Positions 34,503 to 43,784 are shown, counted from the stretch's first letter. The stretch: DNA of 64,000 nucleotides from an uncultured Armatimonadota bacterium (GCA_903927345.1 CAIYMO010000017.1:1-64000); one strand, 5' to 3'. Notes: generated by a model not told the origin, from the sequence alone. Numbers and translations: made by a program.

Positions 34503-35885
34503 ATGAAACGCCAATTCTCCTTCGAAGATTCTGAATCAGCCATCGTGCTCACCGCAGCATGGCAGGGAGTGTTGCAACGGATGTCGAGTGAAGTCAAAGA
34601 GCCCATCATGGTTCGCTTCATTCGTCCTCTCGAACCAGTAACGATGGAGGGCAACGTTGTCCGCCTCGCTGCACCGGGTCAGTTTATCCAGCAGTGGGTG
34701 CGAGACCGCTTCTCAGGCCTTCTCCAGAGCTGTCTCAGCGACGAGCTCGGTCAGTCCGTTGAACTCCAAATCATCGCCGCACCACGCGAGAAAAAGGAAG
34801 TCATCGAAACCGCAGTCGCGATTTCACAACCCGCTCTCACCGCGCCGATTCAGAAGTTCGTTCCCAACGAGAAATACCGATTCGACACCTTCATCAAGGG
34901 TCAGTCAAACCGACTCGCCCTTGCTGGATCAATCGCCGTCGCCTCCGAGCCTGGCGTCAAGTTCAACCCACTTTTCATCTACGGAAACAGCGGTCTCGGC
35001 AAGACTCACCTCCTCAACGCAATTGCTCGCGAGCTGATCGATAACGACCCGAAGGTCAACATCGCGTACGTCACCGCCCAGCAGTTTGCCGAAGACTTCA
35101 TCAACGCCCTCCAAGCCAACCGCGTCGAACAGTTCCGACGCATGCACCGGCACGTACACGTATGGCTCGTCGATGACATCCAGTTCATCGCCAACAAGGA
35201 CAAGACTCAAGAAGAGATCTTCCACACCTTCAACTACCTCTATTCTCTGGGCAAGCAGATCGTTCTCACATCGGACCGACCACCAAAAGATCTGTTCCTC
35301 ATGGATGAGCGACTCCGATCCCGCTTCGAAAGCGGTCTCGTCGCCGACATTCAAATGCCGGATACGGAAACCCGCTGCGCGATCATCAAGAGCAAAGCCG
35401 CCGCAATGGAAGTCGAGCTCTCTCAAGACGCCGCGATGTTCCTCGCCGAAACCGTTCCCGGCAACGTCCGAACTCTTGAAGGCGCAATCACCAAGCTCGC
35501 GACCCTTGCCAGCCTGGAATCCGCCGAAATCACAGTCGACTTCGCCAAAGAAATGGTCGAGCGGTACTACCAGGGAGTCTTCAGCAAGCCCGGAATCGGC
35601 CAAATCCTCGAGCTCGTCGCAAAGCAGTACAACATCTCAATCGACGAAATGAAAGGACAATCGCGAAAGGGTCCAATCGTCCACGCCCGCCACGTAGCAA
35701 TCTTCCTCACTCGACGCATCACCGGGGACTCCTGGAAGCATATCGGCTCCCAGTTCGGCGACCGAGATCACACGTCCATCATGCACGGATACCAAAAGAT
35801 CAACGAGCAGATGCACTACGACAAGGAACTGCACGGCGAGGTGAAGGATCTTCTCAGAACCCTCCACCCCGGAGCGAGCGCCTAA
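34503..35885 (+). CDS. dnaA: Chromosomal replication initiator DnaA
   Basis: A 460-residue initiator. I use ATG 34503 (MKRQFSFEDSES); the track's TTG 34419 would start upstream of the promoter's -10 box. Domain I is at ~10-95, a short linker ~96-118, and the AAA+ domain carries Walker A GNSGLGKTH (161-169), Walker B VWLVDDIQFIANK, sensor motif LTSDRPP and RLRSRFESGL. The C-terminal domain IV has HVAIFLTRRITGDSWKHIGSQFGDRDHTSIMHGYQKI, which binds DnaA boxes. dnaN and gyrB are not next to it. It converges on the CE2-type gene with three bases between stops. Confidence 0.97.
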   Translation: MKRQFSFEDSESAIVLTAAWQGVLQRMSSEVKEPIMVRFIRPLEPVTMEGNVVRLAAPGQFIQQWVRDRFSGLLQSCLSDELGQSVELQIIAAPREKKEVIETAVAISQPALTAPIQKFVPNEKYRFDTFIKGQSNRLALAGSIAVASEPGVKFNPLFIYGNSGLGKTHLLNAIARELIDNDPKVNIAYVTAQQFAEDFINALQANRVEQFRRMHRHVHVWLVDDIQFIANKDKTQEEIFHTFNYLYSLGKQIVLTSDRPPKDLFLMDERLRSRFESGLVADIQMPDTETRCAIIKSKAAAMEVELSQDAAMFLAETVPGNVRTLEGAITKLATLASLESAEITVDFAKEMVERYYQGVFSKPGIGQILELVAKQYNISIDEMKGQSRKGPIVHARHVAIFLTRRITGDSWKHIGSQFGDRDHTSIMHGYQKINEQMHYDKELHGEVKDLLRTLHPGASA

Positions 35886-35888
35886 GCC

Positions 35889-36935
35889 TTACTTCCAGCC
35901 CAAGTCGCCTTTCAAGGCGACCGCCAAAACCCGACCCATCTTCGTCTGGGTGACTGCGTTAGGATGATAAGCAGATCCAATTCCATCGGATTCCTGCTGA
36001 ACCGAGAAGTCCAGTCGCTTGACTTTGCTGTCACCCAGGCTCGCCTGAATAGAGTCCAGCCAATTCTTCAAAGTGGTCAAGTGCTTCGCTCCAGTCGGCC
36101 AAGAATCCGACATCATCGACCCGGTCGCAAGGTAGATAAACGCCGAAGGGTAGTTCTTCCGAACCTTCTTCACAAACTGGGTGTATCCGCTCTTCCATCC
36201 ATTCTCGTCCGGAATCCCACGACCAAAATCGTTGGTTGCCAAGTTGATGACGACCGCCTGAGGTTTTGGTCCCGAATCCGGCGACCAAGCTCCCGATTTG
36301 CTGCTCGGGAAGATGTAGTTATAGATGTCCGGAATCGTATTGTCCGGCCACATCTTCTTGCCCGACCAAGCGACGATCGTCGGCAAAGACTTTGTCAACC
36401 GGGCGGCGACCCAGCCGTATGTCATGTAGGCATTCGCCGTATCAGGGCTGTAAGGCTCATCCTTCGACTTCCCATCTACTCCAAATCCCGCACTGATCGA
36501 GTCACCAATAATCTCGATGCGCCGATCCTTTCGGAACATGCTCTCATCATCGGATGGATTCTGGAACCGCAATCCCGAGCCCGCAAAACCCTTGAACTCC
36601 GTAGCTCCCTGAAAAGCCTCACTGCGACGAACCAACAACAACTGGTGCATTCGAGCATTCGGAAGGTCAATCGTGTACCGACCATTACCTTTGATCAACT
36701 TCAGAACTTGAGTCGGGCGTCCGTCAATCTCTACTTGCCAACGGTCATTCGCACTCGAAGTCGTAAACTCGGCGGTCAGCGTGGTCGCCGACACACTCGC
36801 TCGAATCGCGGACCCCGGCCATTCACAACTCACCCCCTGCGCCGACTTTTGGAATCGACCCACCGTCTCGAACTTCGCCGTCGAAACTGGAGGGCGCTGC
36901 AGAAGGACTGCCGCGATAAGAAAGCCTGTCGTCAT
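35889..36935 (-). CDS. CE2-type SGNH carbohydrate esterase
   Basis: A 348-residue exported hydrolase. A short hydrophobic start ([11 protein letters not shown]) precedes a beta-jelly-roll (~20-135) and an SGNH esterase domain, the CE2 architecture of acetyl-xylan/mannan esterases. Visible residues are [12 protein letters not shown] (Ser146), the Asn/Asp block [11 protein letters not shown], and the C-terminal GSAYHPN with the catalytic His. The ATG overlaps the purE stop (ATGA), so it rides on the purC-waaA-purE transcript, an odd place for a sugar esterase. Likely removes acetyl groups from hemicellulose. Confidence 0.85.
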   Translation of the reverse strand: MTTGFLIAAVLLQRPPVSTAKFETVGRFQKSAQGVSCEWPGSAIRASVSATTLTAEFTTSSANDRWQVEIDGRPTQVLKLIKGNGRYTIDLPNARMHQLLLVRRSEAFQGATEFKGFAGSGLRFQNPSDDESMFRKDRRIEIIGDSISAGFGVDGKSKDEPYSPDTANAYMTYGWVAARLTKSLPTIVAWSGKKMWPDNTIPDIYNYIFPSSKSGAWSPDSGPKPQAVVINLATNDFGRGIPDENGWKSGYTQFVKKVRKNYPSAFIYLATGSMMSDSWPTGAKHLTTLKNWLDSIQASLGDSKVKRLDFSVQQESDGIGSAYHPNAVTQTKMGRVLAVALKGDLGWK

Positions 36936-37411
36936 GATTTGATCTCCAAGTTCATCTGTGCCACTTTATCCTTAAGACTCTCCGAGTACGCCTCGAGTTT
37001 CGTCGCGACCTCACCATTTGTCGCTCCAACCATCCGTGCCGCCAACAATCCAGCGTTTGTCGCGTTCCCAATCGCCATTGTCGCCACCGGAATCCCCGCC
37101 GGCATCTGAACAATCGAGTAAAGCGAGTCCACGCCACCAAGTGCCTTGGTCTGAACCGGTACGCCGATCACCGGCAAAGTGGTCAAACTCGCAACCATTC
37201 CCGGCAAGTGAGCCGCTCCACCCGCACCCGCAATAATCGCTACAAGGCCGCGCTCCCGAGCCGACTTTGCATAGTCAACCATCCGTTCAGGGGTTCGATG
37301 AGCGCTCACAACCTCGACCTCTGTCTCAATCCCGAAATCGCTCAACACGGAGACTGCAGCCTGCATCGTCTCCCAATCGCTACTACTACCCATGATCACC
37401 CCGACCTTCAT
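36932..37411 (-). CDS. purE: N5-carboxyaminoimidazole ribonucleotide mutase (class I PurE)
   Basis: A 159-residue enzyme converting N5-CAIR to CAIR. The N-terminal [45 protein letters not shown] and [45 protein letters not shown] segments are typical of class I. Starts 10 bases after waaA ends. TAAACT overlapping the waaA stop codon ends seven bases before the purE ATG, suggesting an extra leaderless promoter inside the operon. purK is not in the window. Confidence 0.96.
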   Translation of the reverse strand: MKVGVIMGSSSDWETMQAAVSVLSDFGIETEVEVVSAHRTPERMVDYAKSARERGLVAIIAGAGGAAHLPGMVASLTTLPVIGVPVQTKALGGVDSLYSIVQMPAGIPVATMAIGNATNAGLLAARMVGATNGEVATKLEAYSESLKDKVAQMNLEIKS

Positions 37412-37418
37412 GGGTTCT

Positions 37419-37424
37419 AGTTTA
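37419..37424 (-). promoter_or_regulatory. Internal -10 box TAAACT for purE
   Basis: On the minus strand TAAACT includes the TAA stop of waaA and ends seven bases before the purE ATG at 37411. It may provide purE with its own leaderless transcript. Confidence 0.45.
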
Positions 37425-38684
37425 GCTTGCGTTCAGTTCTTGAGTGACTTCCTGGGCGTATCGGCGACTCGCGCCAACATTTCGAGCGACCAACTCGGTG
37501 GCCCGAGCCCCCATTTCCGCTCGCTTCTCAGGGCTTTCCAAAAGCTCTTTCACTGCGGCTGTGAGAGCCTCAGCGTCGGCACAAATTAGGCTCGCCCTAG
37601 CATCAACACTTTGCGCCGCAACTTCTCGGAAGTTAAACATATTCGGCCCGTGCAGAACCGGCTTCCCCAGGGCCAAGGGCTGAATAATGTTCTGCCCCCC
37701 AAGCGTGTCAAATCCACCCCCGATGATCACAAGATCCGCGACCGAGTAAACGCTCCCCAGCTCCCCATAACTATCGAGCACTAAGTAGTCAGCGCGTTCC
37801 TTCTTCGAGCGTAACCCAACCTGAAAGTTCGTTTTCAAAGCACACGCAACCAACTCGGGCGCAGTCTCCAAGTGCCTTGGAGCATGAATCACCTGAATCT
37901 TGCCTGCAAACGGAGCCAGGGCGTCAACCACCAGCTGAACCTCCAGCTCACTCCGAGTCGATCCGACAACTACGACTGGCCGATCGTCAAGTTGCAACTC
38001 TTCCTTCCAATGCGCCGAATCCGTTGGCGAGACCCCTGCTGCCTCATCAAACTTAGTGTTTCCCAAAACACGAACTCGGGGCGCGCCCAAGGCTCGGAAT
38101 CGCTCCGCATCGTGCTCACTCTGGGCAAGGACTTCCTTCACGAGCGCCAAAGTCTCAGCGAAGAACCATCGGAACTTCATCGAACGTCGAAAGGCCCGGT
38201 CACTGCTTCTCGCGTTGACCATGAAGACCGGCACATCAAACACATCTGCGGCCCACAGGAAGTTGTACCAAAGCTCCGTCTCCATCACCGCAATCACGTC
38301 GGGCCGAACGCGTTGAACCCCACGAAGCTGGAATCTTGCCAGATCAATCGGGAAGTAAATCAAATGGTCAAACAACCCAGTGAGCTTTTCGCGCGCGGTC
38401 TGATGTCCACTGCTCGTCGTCACGCTCAGGACAATCTCCGCCTGAGGACTCTGTTTTCGAAGCTCCTCCAAAAACGGCTTCGCTGCAATCACCTCGCCGA
38501 CCGAAACTGCATGGACCCAAATCCGCTTCTTGCCCTTTTCCTTAACCGGAAGGGACTTCTCGTAGTTGCCTTGGCGCTCCGACCAATTGGGCTGCTCTCC
38601 TCGCTTCCGCGCTCTCAGCCACATCCAAGGCACCCAAAGCGGCGCCAGCCCGGTCAGGATGAAGTTATAGATCAGATACATCAT
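37422..38684 (-). CDS. waaA: 3-deoxy-D-manno-octulosonic acid (Kdo) transferase
   Basis: A 420-residue membrane-anchored GT30-type transferase that adds Kdo to lipid A precursors. The N-terminal membrane helix ([20 protein letters not shown]) is followed by the family segments [63 protein letters not shown], and in the second half [15 protein letters not shown] and [35 protein letters not shown]. Its presence implies an outer membrane with Kdo-type LPS. It overlaps the purC stop (ATGA) and sits between purC and purE. Confidence 0.94.
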   Translation of the reverse strand: MMYLIYNFILTGLAPLWVPWMWLRARKRGEQPNWSERQGNYEKSLPVKEKGKKRIWVHAVSVGEVIAAKPFLEELRKQSPQAEIVLSVTTSSGHQTAREKLTGLFDHLIYFPIDLARFQLRGVQRVRPDVIAVMETELWYNFLWAADVFDVPVFMVNARSSDRAFRRSMKFRWFFAETLALVKEVLAQSEHDAERFRALGAPRVRVLGNTKFDEAAGVSPTDSAHWKEELQLDDRPVVVVGSTRSELEVQLVVDALAPFAGKIQVIHAPRHLETAPELVACALKTNFQVGLRSKKERADYLVLDSYGELGSVYSVADLVIIGGGFDTLGGQNIIQPLALGKPVLHGPNMFNFREVAAQSVDARASLICADAEALTAAVKELLESPEKRAEMGARATELVARNVGASRRYAQEVTQELNAS

Positions 38685-39574
38685 AGGTCAGGCTCTTGGC
38701 CCACGATGCGTCGATACGCATCAATGTACTTCGCCCGCGTCTTCTCGACAATATCAGCTGGAAGAACCGGCCCCGGAGGGTTCTTATCCCACCCGCTCGT
38801 CTCAAGATAATCCCGAACAAACTGCTTGTCAAAGCTAGGCTGGCTATGCCCAGCCTCGTACTGAGACCCGTCCCAATAGCGCGAGCTATCCGGAGTCAAG
38901 ACTTCATCGATCAGGATGATCCCATCCCCCGTCTCCCCAAACTCAAACTTGGTATCGGCAAGAATAATCCCCTTCGATGCCGCATGCGCCGAAGCCCGGC
39001 TGTAAAGCTCCAACGTCCAGTTTCGCAGCAACTCCGCGGTCTCCTTTCCAAGGCGATCAACCATGGTCGCAAACGAGATGTTTTCGTCGTGCCCCTCTTC
39101 TGCCTTTGTTGCAGGTGTAAAAATGGGCTCGCTTAAGTGGCTGGACTCAATCAATCCCGTAGGGAGCCCCAAACCGTGAACATCCGAACCAACGCGGTTG
39201 TACTCCTTCAGCAAAGAACCCGTGATATAGCCGCGAGCAACGCACTCAACTGGAATTGTCTTCGCTTTCTTGCAGAGCATTGACCTTCCCTTAAGCTCCG
39301 GCTGTGGTTTCTGACATCGAGCCTGAATTGTCTCAAAATCTGTCGACAGCACGTGGTTAGGGCATACGTCGGTAAGCAACCCAAACCAGAACGAACTGAT
39401 CTGGGTGAGAATGCACCCCTTATCCGGAATGCCGTTCGCCATGACCGCGTCAAAAGCAGAAATGCGATCTGTCGCAACAATCAGAACCGAGTCGCCCAGA
39501 TCGTAGACATCACGAACCTTGCCCGTGCGGGGAGCCGGTAAACCAAAAATGGCAGAGTGGAGCAGTTCGGGCAT
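38681..39574 (-). CDS. purC: SAICAR synthetase (phosphoribosylaminoimidazole-succinocarboxamide synthase)
   Basis: A 297-residue enzyme that joins CAIR and aspartate in purine synthesis. The start GKVRDVYDLGDSVLIVATDRISAFDAVMANGIPDKGCILTQIS, then ARGYITGSLLKEYN, and IILADTKFEFGE... ILIDEVLTPDSSRYW are diagnostic; the longer form resembles the fungal-type single-chain enzyme. First gene of purC-waaA-purE-CE2. TAAACT ends nine bases before the ATG. Confidence 0.96.
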   Translation of the reverse strand: MPELLHSAIFGLPAPRTGKVRDVYDLGDSVLIVATDRISAFDAVMANGIPDKGCILTQISSFWFGLLTDVCPNHVLSTDFETIQARCQKPQPELKGRSMLCKKAKTIPVECVARGYITGSLLKEYNRVGSDVHGLGLPTGLIESSHLSEPIFTPATKAEEGHDENISFATMVDRLGKETAELLRNWTLELYSRASAHAASKGIILADTKFEFGETGDGIILIDEVLTPDSSRYWDGSQYEAGHSQPSFDKQFVRDYLETSGWDKNPPGPVLPADIVEKTRAKYIDAYRRIVGQEPDL

Positions 39575-39583
39575 CGGAAACCT

Positions 39584-39589
39584 AGTTTA
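39584..39589 (-). promoter_or_regulatory. -10 box TAAACT of the purC operon
   Basis: On the minus strand TAAACT ends nine bases before the purC ATG at 39574, in the 32-bp gap after lexA. No Shine-Dalgarno is seen. Confidence 0.5.
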
Positions 39590-39606
39590 CCGATGCCCAA
39601 GCAGTA

Positions 39607-40239
39607 CTAGAAGGACATGCCTTCATAGTCGCGGAACAAGCCGACGACCTTTCCAATAACTTCAGTTTCGCGTGGGTCAACTTCAAACGGCTCGTATGCT
39701 GGATTGCTCGATACCAAGGAGACCTTTCCGGATGATTTGTGAATGCGCTTAATCGTCGCCTCGTCACCAACCCGAACCGCCATAACGTCCGACTGATGGA
39801 ACGTCTTCTGGGGGCGGATCACAACCAAGTCACGCGGCATGATGCCGTCTCCGACCATCGAATCACCTTTGACGCGAAGAAGGAATGCTCCGTCTACGTT
39901 TCGGACCATATCCGAAGGAACAGGAATCATTGCTTCCTTATCTTCCTCGGCTAGGACCGGAGCACCAGCCGCGATTGAACCTACGAGTGGGAGCATCGCA
40001 ACCTTAGAATTGCCTGGTGTGTACTTCGGGTGAGTGAGCTTGATCGATCTCGGAGTATTCGATCGAGAAATATAACCCTTGCGCTCAAGAGCGTCCAAGT
40101 GAACCGTCACGCCTCGCAGCGAACCGATCTCAAATCGAGTTCCAATTTCCCGGATGGAGGGTGGATAACCTTCGCCTTCCACATACTCCAGAACGAAATC
40201 GAGAATCTCTTGTTGCCGCTTTGTGAGTCCTTTCGCCAT
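39607..40239 (-). CDS. lexA: LexA repressor
   Basis: A 210-residue SOS repressor. The N-terminal winged helix-turn-helix (LTKRQQEILDFVLEYVEGEGYPPSIREIGTRF... LDALERKGYISR) is followed by the self-cleaving S24 domain: cleavage site Ala91-Gly92 (SIAAGAPV), catalytic Ser127 (VKGDSMVGDGI) and Lys164 (EATIKRI). Full length. It has its own promoter with a perfect palindrome at the start of transcription, so it is probably autoregulated. It is followed by purC after a 32-bp gap with no terminator. Confidence 0.96.
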   Translation of the reverse strand: MAKGLTKRQQEILDFVLEYVEGEGYPPSIREIGTRFEIGSLRGVTVHLDALERKGYISRSNTPRSIKLTHPKYTPGNSKVAMLPLVGSIAAGAPVLAEEDKEAMIPVPSDMVRNVDGAFLLRVKGDSMVGDGIMPRDLVVIRPQKTFHQSDVMAVRVGDEATIKRIHKSSGKVSLVSSNPAYEPFEVDPRETEVIGKVVGLFRDYEGMSF

Positions 40240-40247
40240 CCGTGCCT

Positions 40248-40264
40248 TCTACCTATTAGGTAGA
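40248..40264 (-). promoter_or_regulatory. Candidate LexA operator (17-bp palindrome)
   Basis: TCTACCTA-T-TAGGTAGA is a perfect inverted repeat with a one-base centre, lying over the predicted lexA transcription start and eight bases before its ATG. It differs from both the E. coli CTGT-N8-ACAG and Bacillus GAAC-N4-GTTC boxes. Binding is inferred from position. Confidence 0.65.
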
Positions 40265-40267
40265 CGG

Positions 40268-40296
40268 ATTATACGTCCTGTTTGTCTACTTGTCAA
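40268..40296 (-). promoter_or_regulatory. lexA promoter TTGACA-17-TATAAT
   Basis: On the minus strand a fully consensus TTGACA (40296-40291) and TATAAT (40273-40268) are separated by 17 bp. The predicted start near 40261 lies inside the palindromic operator. Such a strong promoter needs repression. Confidence 0.9.
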
Positions 40297-40359
40297 GGAT
40301 CGGGGAACAATTTTCTGTCATAATTCAGTTCTTCCCCAAGTAGGAGTAGGTGTTATCCC

Positions 40360-42048
40360 TTGTCAATCAGCACGGTTCGAGAGAAGTTTTTTGAAGGTGG
40401 TTGTGGAAAGTCGTTTTTGCTTTTCCTCTCCATCGCTATGGTCGTCACTATGGGCTACAGCTCATGCGGTAAATCCGCAAAGTTTTCCGCAACTGATGCA
40501 AAGGGCCAAAAGCTGGCAACCTTTGCAACGGTCGGAAATGTAGAGCTCCCAGTCGCATGGGTCGAAAAGGCTCAGGAGCAAATGGTTCAGCAGCAACTCG
40601 GTGGAAACACCCAACTGCTCGACCAACTCCCACCAACCTTTGCCGTCAGCCTCCAAACCCAGGCTGTCACCCAGGTCATTGAACAAGGCTACATGCTCGA
40701 AGCCGCACTTCAATCCGGTGTCAAGATCGACGAAGAATCGATCAAGAAGGAAATCACCGAAGAGAAGTTCCGCAAGTCGGTTCGAGACCAGCTCACCATG
40801 GGTGGTCAACTCAAATCCACCGCAACCGATGCCGAAGTGGACGCAAAGGTTAAAGAACTGACCCAAGGAAAGACCATTCCTGATCTCTACAAAGCCCAAA
40901 TGGCCGAGTTCGAGAAGAAGCTTCAGGACCCTGCCGAAAAGCCTCTCCTACAAGCCCAGTTCGGCCCAGCCGCCGCAATCGAGCAGATCAAGAATTCGAT
41001 CAAGCCAGATGAAGCAAAGGTCAAAGAAAGCTTCAAGCAGTACGACGTAAAGCGAATCCTCATTAAGGGATCCGACGAAGCCAAGGCAAAGAAGATCTAC
41101 GACGAAGTCAAAGCTGGCAAGAACTTTGAAGCCGCAATCGATCAGTACTCCGAAGAAGTTGCCGAAGCCGGCAAGAAGAAGAGCGACCGAACGATGCCGG
41201 TTCCGATGACCGCCATCGAGCGCTCCGCTGACCTTAAGCCAATCGCAGCCCTTCAGCCTAACGGATACACCGAACCGCTGAAGACGCCAGATGGCTTCTC
41301 CATCTTCAAGGTAGTCGGCATCAAGGCCAACGTTCCTGCTGATTTCGACAAGGACAAAGCGAAGTACCTCAACCAGTGGGTCGTCGCCGAAGCACAAAGC
41401 CAGTTCCAAAAGAAGATTGACGACCTCAAGAAGTCAACTCAACCTAAGTTCGAGCTCAAGGCATTCGAAGCCGCATACGCCCTTGGAAAGGGAATGATGG
41501 AGCAGAGCGACAAAGTCAGCCCTGAAATCCAAAAAGCGTACGACCTGGCAAAGGGCGTCGCAAAGGATGAGCCCGGCGCAGAACTCGCTGCAACCGTGGC
41601 CCTCGCCGCATTCCAAAAGATCTACGACACCCCAGGCGCCGACAAGGCTAAGCTGAAAGCTGACCGAATCGCTTCCGTTGCCAAGTACCTTGAGTTCAAG
41701 GATAACTGGGATCTCCGAAAGGAAGTCATCACCGATCTCAAGGATCAAAAGAAGGGCGACGACGCATACAACCAGCTTCTGATTGCATTGGACAAGAACA
41801 CCAAGTACGATGCTAACGGACAACGCGTCTACAGCGACATCGCGGCAAGCTTCAAGGAGCTTCAGACCGCATCGTTGGTCAAGGCCGAGCAAGAAAAGGA
41901 ATTCCGAGGACGACAAGAAGAATGGCAAAAAGCAAAGGCCGATTACGACAAGACCGAAGCCGAACTCGCCAAGCAGCAGAAGGAAGAAGAGGCGCGCCAG
42001 AAAGCCGCTCAGCCCAAAGCTCCCTCAGCCCCGGCTCCGAAGAAGTAA
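40360..42048 (+). CDS. Exported parvulin-type peptidyl-prolyl isomerase (SurA/PrsA-like)
   Basis: A 562-residue protein starting at TTG with a good Shine-Dalgarno (TAGGAGTAGG). One N-terminal membrane or signal segment (SFLLFLSIAMVVTMGYSSC) ends in a Cys, possibly a weak lipobox. An N-terminal helical chaperone-like region (LELPVAWVEKAQEQM... QVIEQGYMLEAALQSGVKIDEESIKKEITEEKF) leads to a rotamase domain (YDVKRILIKGSDEAKAKKIYDEVKAGKNFEAAIDQYSEEVAEAGKK... FSIFKVVGI). The C-terminal ~200 residues are Lys/Ala/Glu-rich helices. Role: folding of envelope proteins. rsmI overlaps its 3' end. Confidence 0.85.
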   Translation: MSISTVREKFFEGGCGKSFLLFLSIAMVVTMGYSSCGKSAKFSATDAKGQKLATFATVGNVELPVAWVEKAQEQMVQQQLGGNTQLLDQLPPTFAVSLQTQAVTQVIEQGYMLEAALQSGVKIDEESIKKEITEEKFRKSVRDQLTMGGQLKSTATDAEVDAKVKELTQGKTIPDLYKAQMAEFEKKLQDPAEKPLLQAQFGPAAAIEQIKNSIKPDEAKVKESFKQYDVKRILIKGSDEAKAKKIYDEVKAGKNFEAAIDQYSEEVAEAGKKKSDRTMPVPMTAIERSADLKPIAALQPNGYTEPLKTPDGFSIFKVVGIKANVPADFDKDKAKYLNQWVVAEAQSQFQKKIDDLKKSTQPKFELKAFEAAYALGKGMMEQSDKVSPEIQKAYDLAKGVAKDEPGAELAATVALAAFQKIYDTPGADKAKLKADRIASVAKYLEFKDNWDLRKEVITDLKDQKKGDDAYNQLLIALDKNTKYDANGQRVYSDIAASFKELQTASLVKAEQEKEFRGRQEEWQKAKADYDKTEAELAKQQKEEEARQKAAQPKAPSAPAPKK

Positions 42049-42758
42049 CCCCCAAGCTCACGCTGGTGGCAACTCCAATCGGGAACCTAGGAGATATTTC
42101 TCCTAGGTCCCGTTTGGCATTAATCGAAGCGGATATTTGGGTTGTCGAGGACACCCGGATAAGCTCCAAGCTCGGTCACGTGCTGGAAGTCAAAAAGCCG
42201 ATGCGTGTGGCAAACGATCACACCGACGACTACAAGCTCAACCAGATTCTCGATGAGATCGAAGCAGGCAGAACTGCCGCAGTTCTCACCGACGGTGGTG
42301 CCCCCGGCGTAAGCGATCCCGGTTCAAGGCTCGCCGACCTAGCTCACGAGCGAGGAATCGAAGTCGATGCAATCCCGGGTCCATCCGCCCCGATCACCGC
42401 AATCATGCTCTCCGGGTACTACGCCCAGAGGTTTGCCTTCCTCGGATTCTTGGGTCGAACTAAAGGTGCGATGAGGAAGGAATTGGCTCAATACGTTGAT
42501 TCTCCGTACACTCTTGTGCTGTTCGAATCACCCCACCGATTCCGAAATCTGCTCGAAGTCACTGCAGAAGTGCTAGGTTTTCGTCGATATGCCATATGTA
42601 GGGAGATAACTAAGCTGAACCAGCAAGTTTTCCGGAGCACTCTTCCGATCATTCCTAATGAGGACGAAGTACCCGGCAAAGGGGAATTCACGATCGTGGT
42701 AGAAGGGCACCGCAGATCTCCTCAGGATGCAGAACATGCTAAACTTGATTTTGAGTGA
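41922..42758 (+). CDS. rsmI: 16S rRNA (cytidine-1402-2'-O)-methyltransferase
   Basis: The family region begins at LTLVATPIGNLGDISPRSRLALIEADIWVVEDTRIS, and continues with VLTDGGAPGVSDPGSRL, VDAIPGPSAPITAIMLSGY, FLGFLGRTKGAMRKEL, VLFESPHRFRNLLEV and REITKLNQQVFRSTL, all typical of RsmI, which methylates C1402 in the decoding centre. The start is uncertain: the only in-frame ATG (41922) lies 127 bases inside the preceding gene and adds a ~45-residue Arg/Ser-rich leader, while the next candidates (CTG 42063, GTG 42066) cut into the first beta-strand. Coordinates use the ATG. Probably coupled to the upstream isomerase gene. Confidence 0.9.
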   Translation: MAKSKGRLRQDRSRTRQAAEGRRGAPESRSAQSSLSPGSEEVTPKLTLVATPIGNLGDISPRSRLALIEADIWVVEDTRISSKLGHVLEVKKPMRVANDHTDDYKLNQILDEIEAGRTAAVLTDGGAPGVSDPGSRLADLAHERGIEVDAIPGPSAPITAIMLSGYYAQRFAFLGFLGRTKGAMRKELAQYVDSPYTLVLFESPHRFRNLLEVTAEVLGFRRYAICREITKLNQQVFRSTLPIIPNEDEVPGKGEFTIVVEGHRRSPQDAEHAKLDFE

Positions 42759-42774
42759 GGACTCTGGAAACAGA

Positions 42775-43716
42775 ATGAATTTTGTGCTTAAGCGACTGGT
42801 AGTCATTATGGGGGTAGCGTTTGCTCTTGCAACCGCGTCATTCGCCCAAAACTCGGCGACCGCCAAGCCCTACACTCTGAAGCCTGAGGACGTTATTCGA
42901 ATTCAGGTTTTCAATCAGCAGCAGATCGCTGCTGATGTCCCAGTGGGCGAAGACGGCAACATCGCCGCTCCGTTCGTTGGTGTCCTTTATGCAGAAGGCA
43001 AGACTCTCGACGAGATCGAGAAAGAGCTGTTCGCACTCTACAAGAAGAAGCTTCTGCTCCGAGATCCAATTGTCTCGGTTACCGTCATCCAATACCGACG
43101 CCTCAAGGCGAGCATCAACGGTCAGGTCAACCGCTCAGGCGAAATCATCTTCCGCCCCGGCGACACGATCATCAACCTGCTTTCTGCCGGCGGTGGCTAC
43201 ATCTCCGACCGAGCTGACGCTCGGCGAGCAACTCTGCGACGAAAGAACTCGAAAGAGCTGATCCCCGTCGATCTCTACGCGCTCACCGTTTTTGGTGACA
43301 ACTCGCAGAATTACGAACTCCAGGACGGCGACGTTCTGGACATTCCCGAAGAGCAACGAAACCGAATCATGGTCCTTGGCCAGGTCCGATCTCCAGGTCT
43401 CTACCCATACCGAGAAACCATGCGCCTCATGGACGCCGTTTCCGTCTCAGGTGGTGAAGTTCCTTACCGAGCACGAACCTCAAAGGCTTACGTCATGCGA
43501 GAGCTCCCAGGCCGACCTGGCGAGTACGTCCGAATCAACGCTGACCTCGTCAAGTTCCTCAACAAGGGCGACTCTATGCAGAACATCAAGTTGCTTCCTG
43601 GTGACCTCGTCTACATCCCAGCGACCAACACGCCTGACTTCCAGCAGTTGAACTCGATTGTTAACTCGATCTTCATCTTCAACTCGCTCGGTAACCTCTT
43701 CGGCTTCCGCTTCTAA
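42775..43716 (+). CDS. Wza-type polysaccharide export protein (Poly_export, SLBB)
   Basis: A 313-residue exported protein. I use ATG 42775 (NFVLKRLVVIMGVAFALATASFAQ signal peptide) rather than the track's 42727, which overlaps rsmI. Residues ~30-115 are a poly-export domain (YTLKPEDVIRIQVFNQQQIAADVPVGEDGNIAAPFVG), then two SLBB-like domains (ASINGQVNRSGEIIFRPGDTIINLLSAGGGY; IMVLGQVRSPGLYPYRETMRLMDAVSVSGG). Proteins of this type form the outer-membrane exit for capsule or exopolysaccharide. No Wzc kinase, flippase or glycosyltransferase is adjacent. A strong terminator follows. Confidence 0.92.
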   Translation: MNFVLKRLVVIMGVAFALATASFAQNSATAKPYTLKPEDVIRIQVFNQQQIAADVPVGEDGNIAAPFVGVLYAEGKTLDEIEKELFALYKKKLLLRDPIVSVTVIQYRRLKASINGQVNRSGEIIFRPGDTIINLLSAGGGYISDRADARRATLRRKNSKELIPVDLYALTVFGDNSQNYELQDGDVLDIPEEQRNRIMVLGQVRSPGLYPYRETMRLMDAVSVSGGEVPYRARTSKAYVMRELPGRPGEYVRINADLVKFLNKGDSMQNIKLLPGDLVYIPATNTPDFQQLNSIVNSIFIFNSLGNLFGFRF

Positions 43717-43743
43717 TCACATAACAGAAGAAGAAGCAAAACG

Positions 43744-43784
43744 AAACGGGTCTGATCTCCAAGAGAATCAGACCCGTTTTTTTG
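43744..43784. terminator. Bidirectional terminator
   Basis: A 13-bp stem AAACGGGTCTGAT and its complement with a ~10-base loop, followed by seven T on the plus strand and TTTCGTTTTG on the minus strand. It sits between convergent genes and can serve both. Confidence 0.92.
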
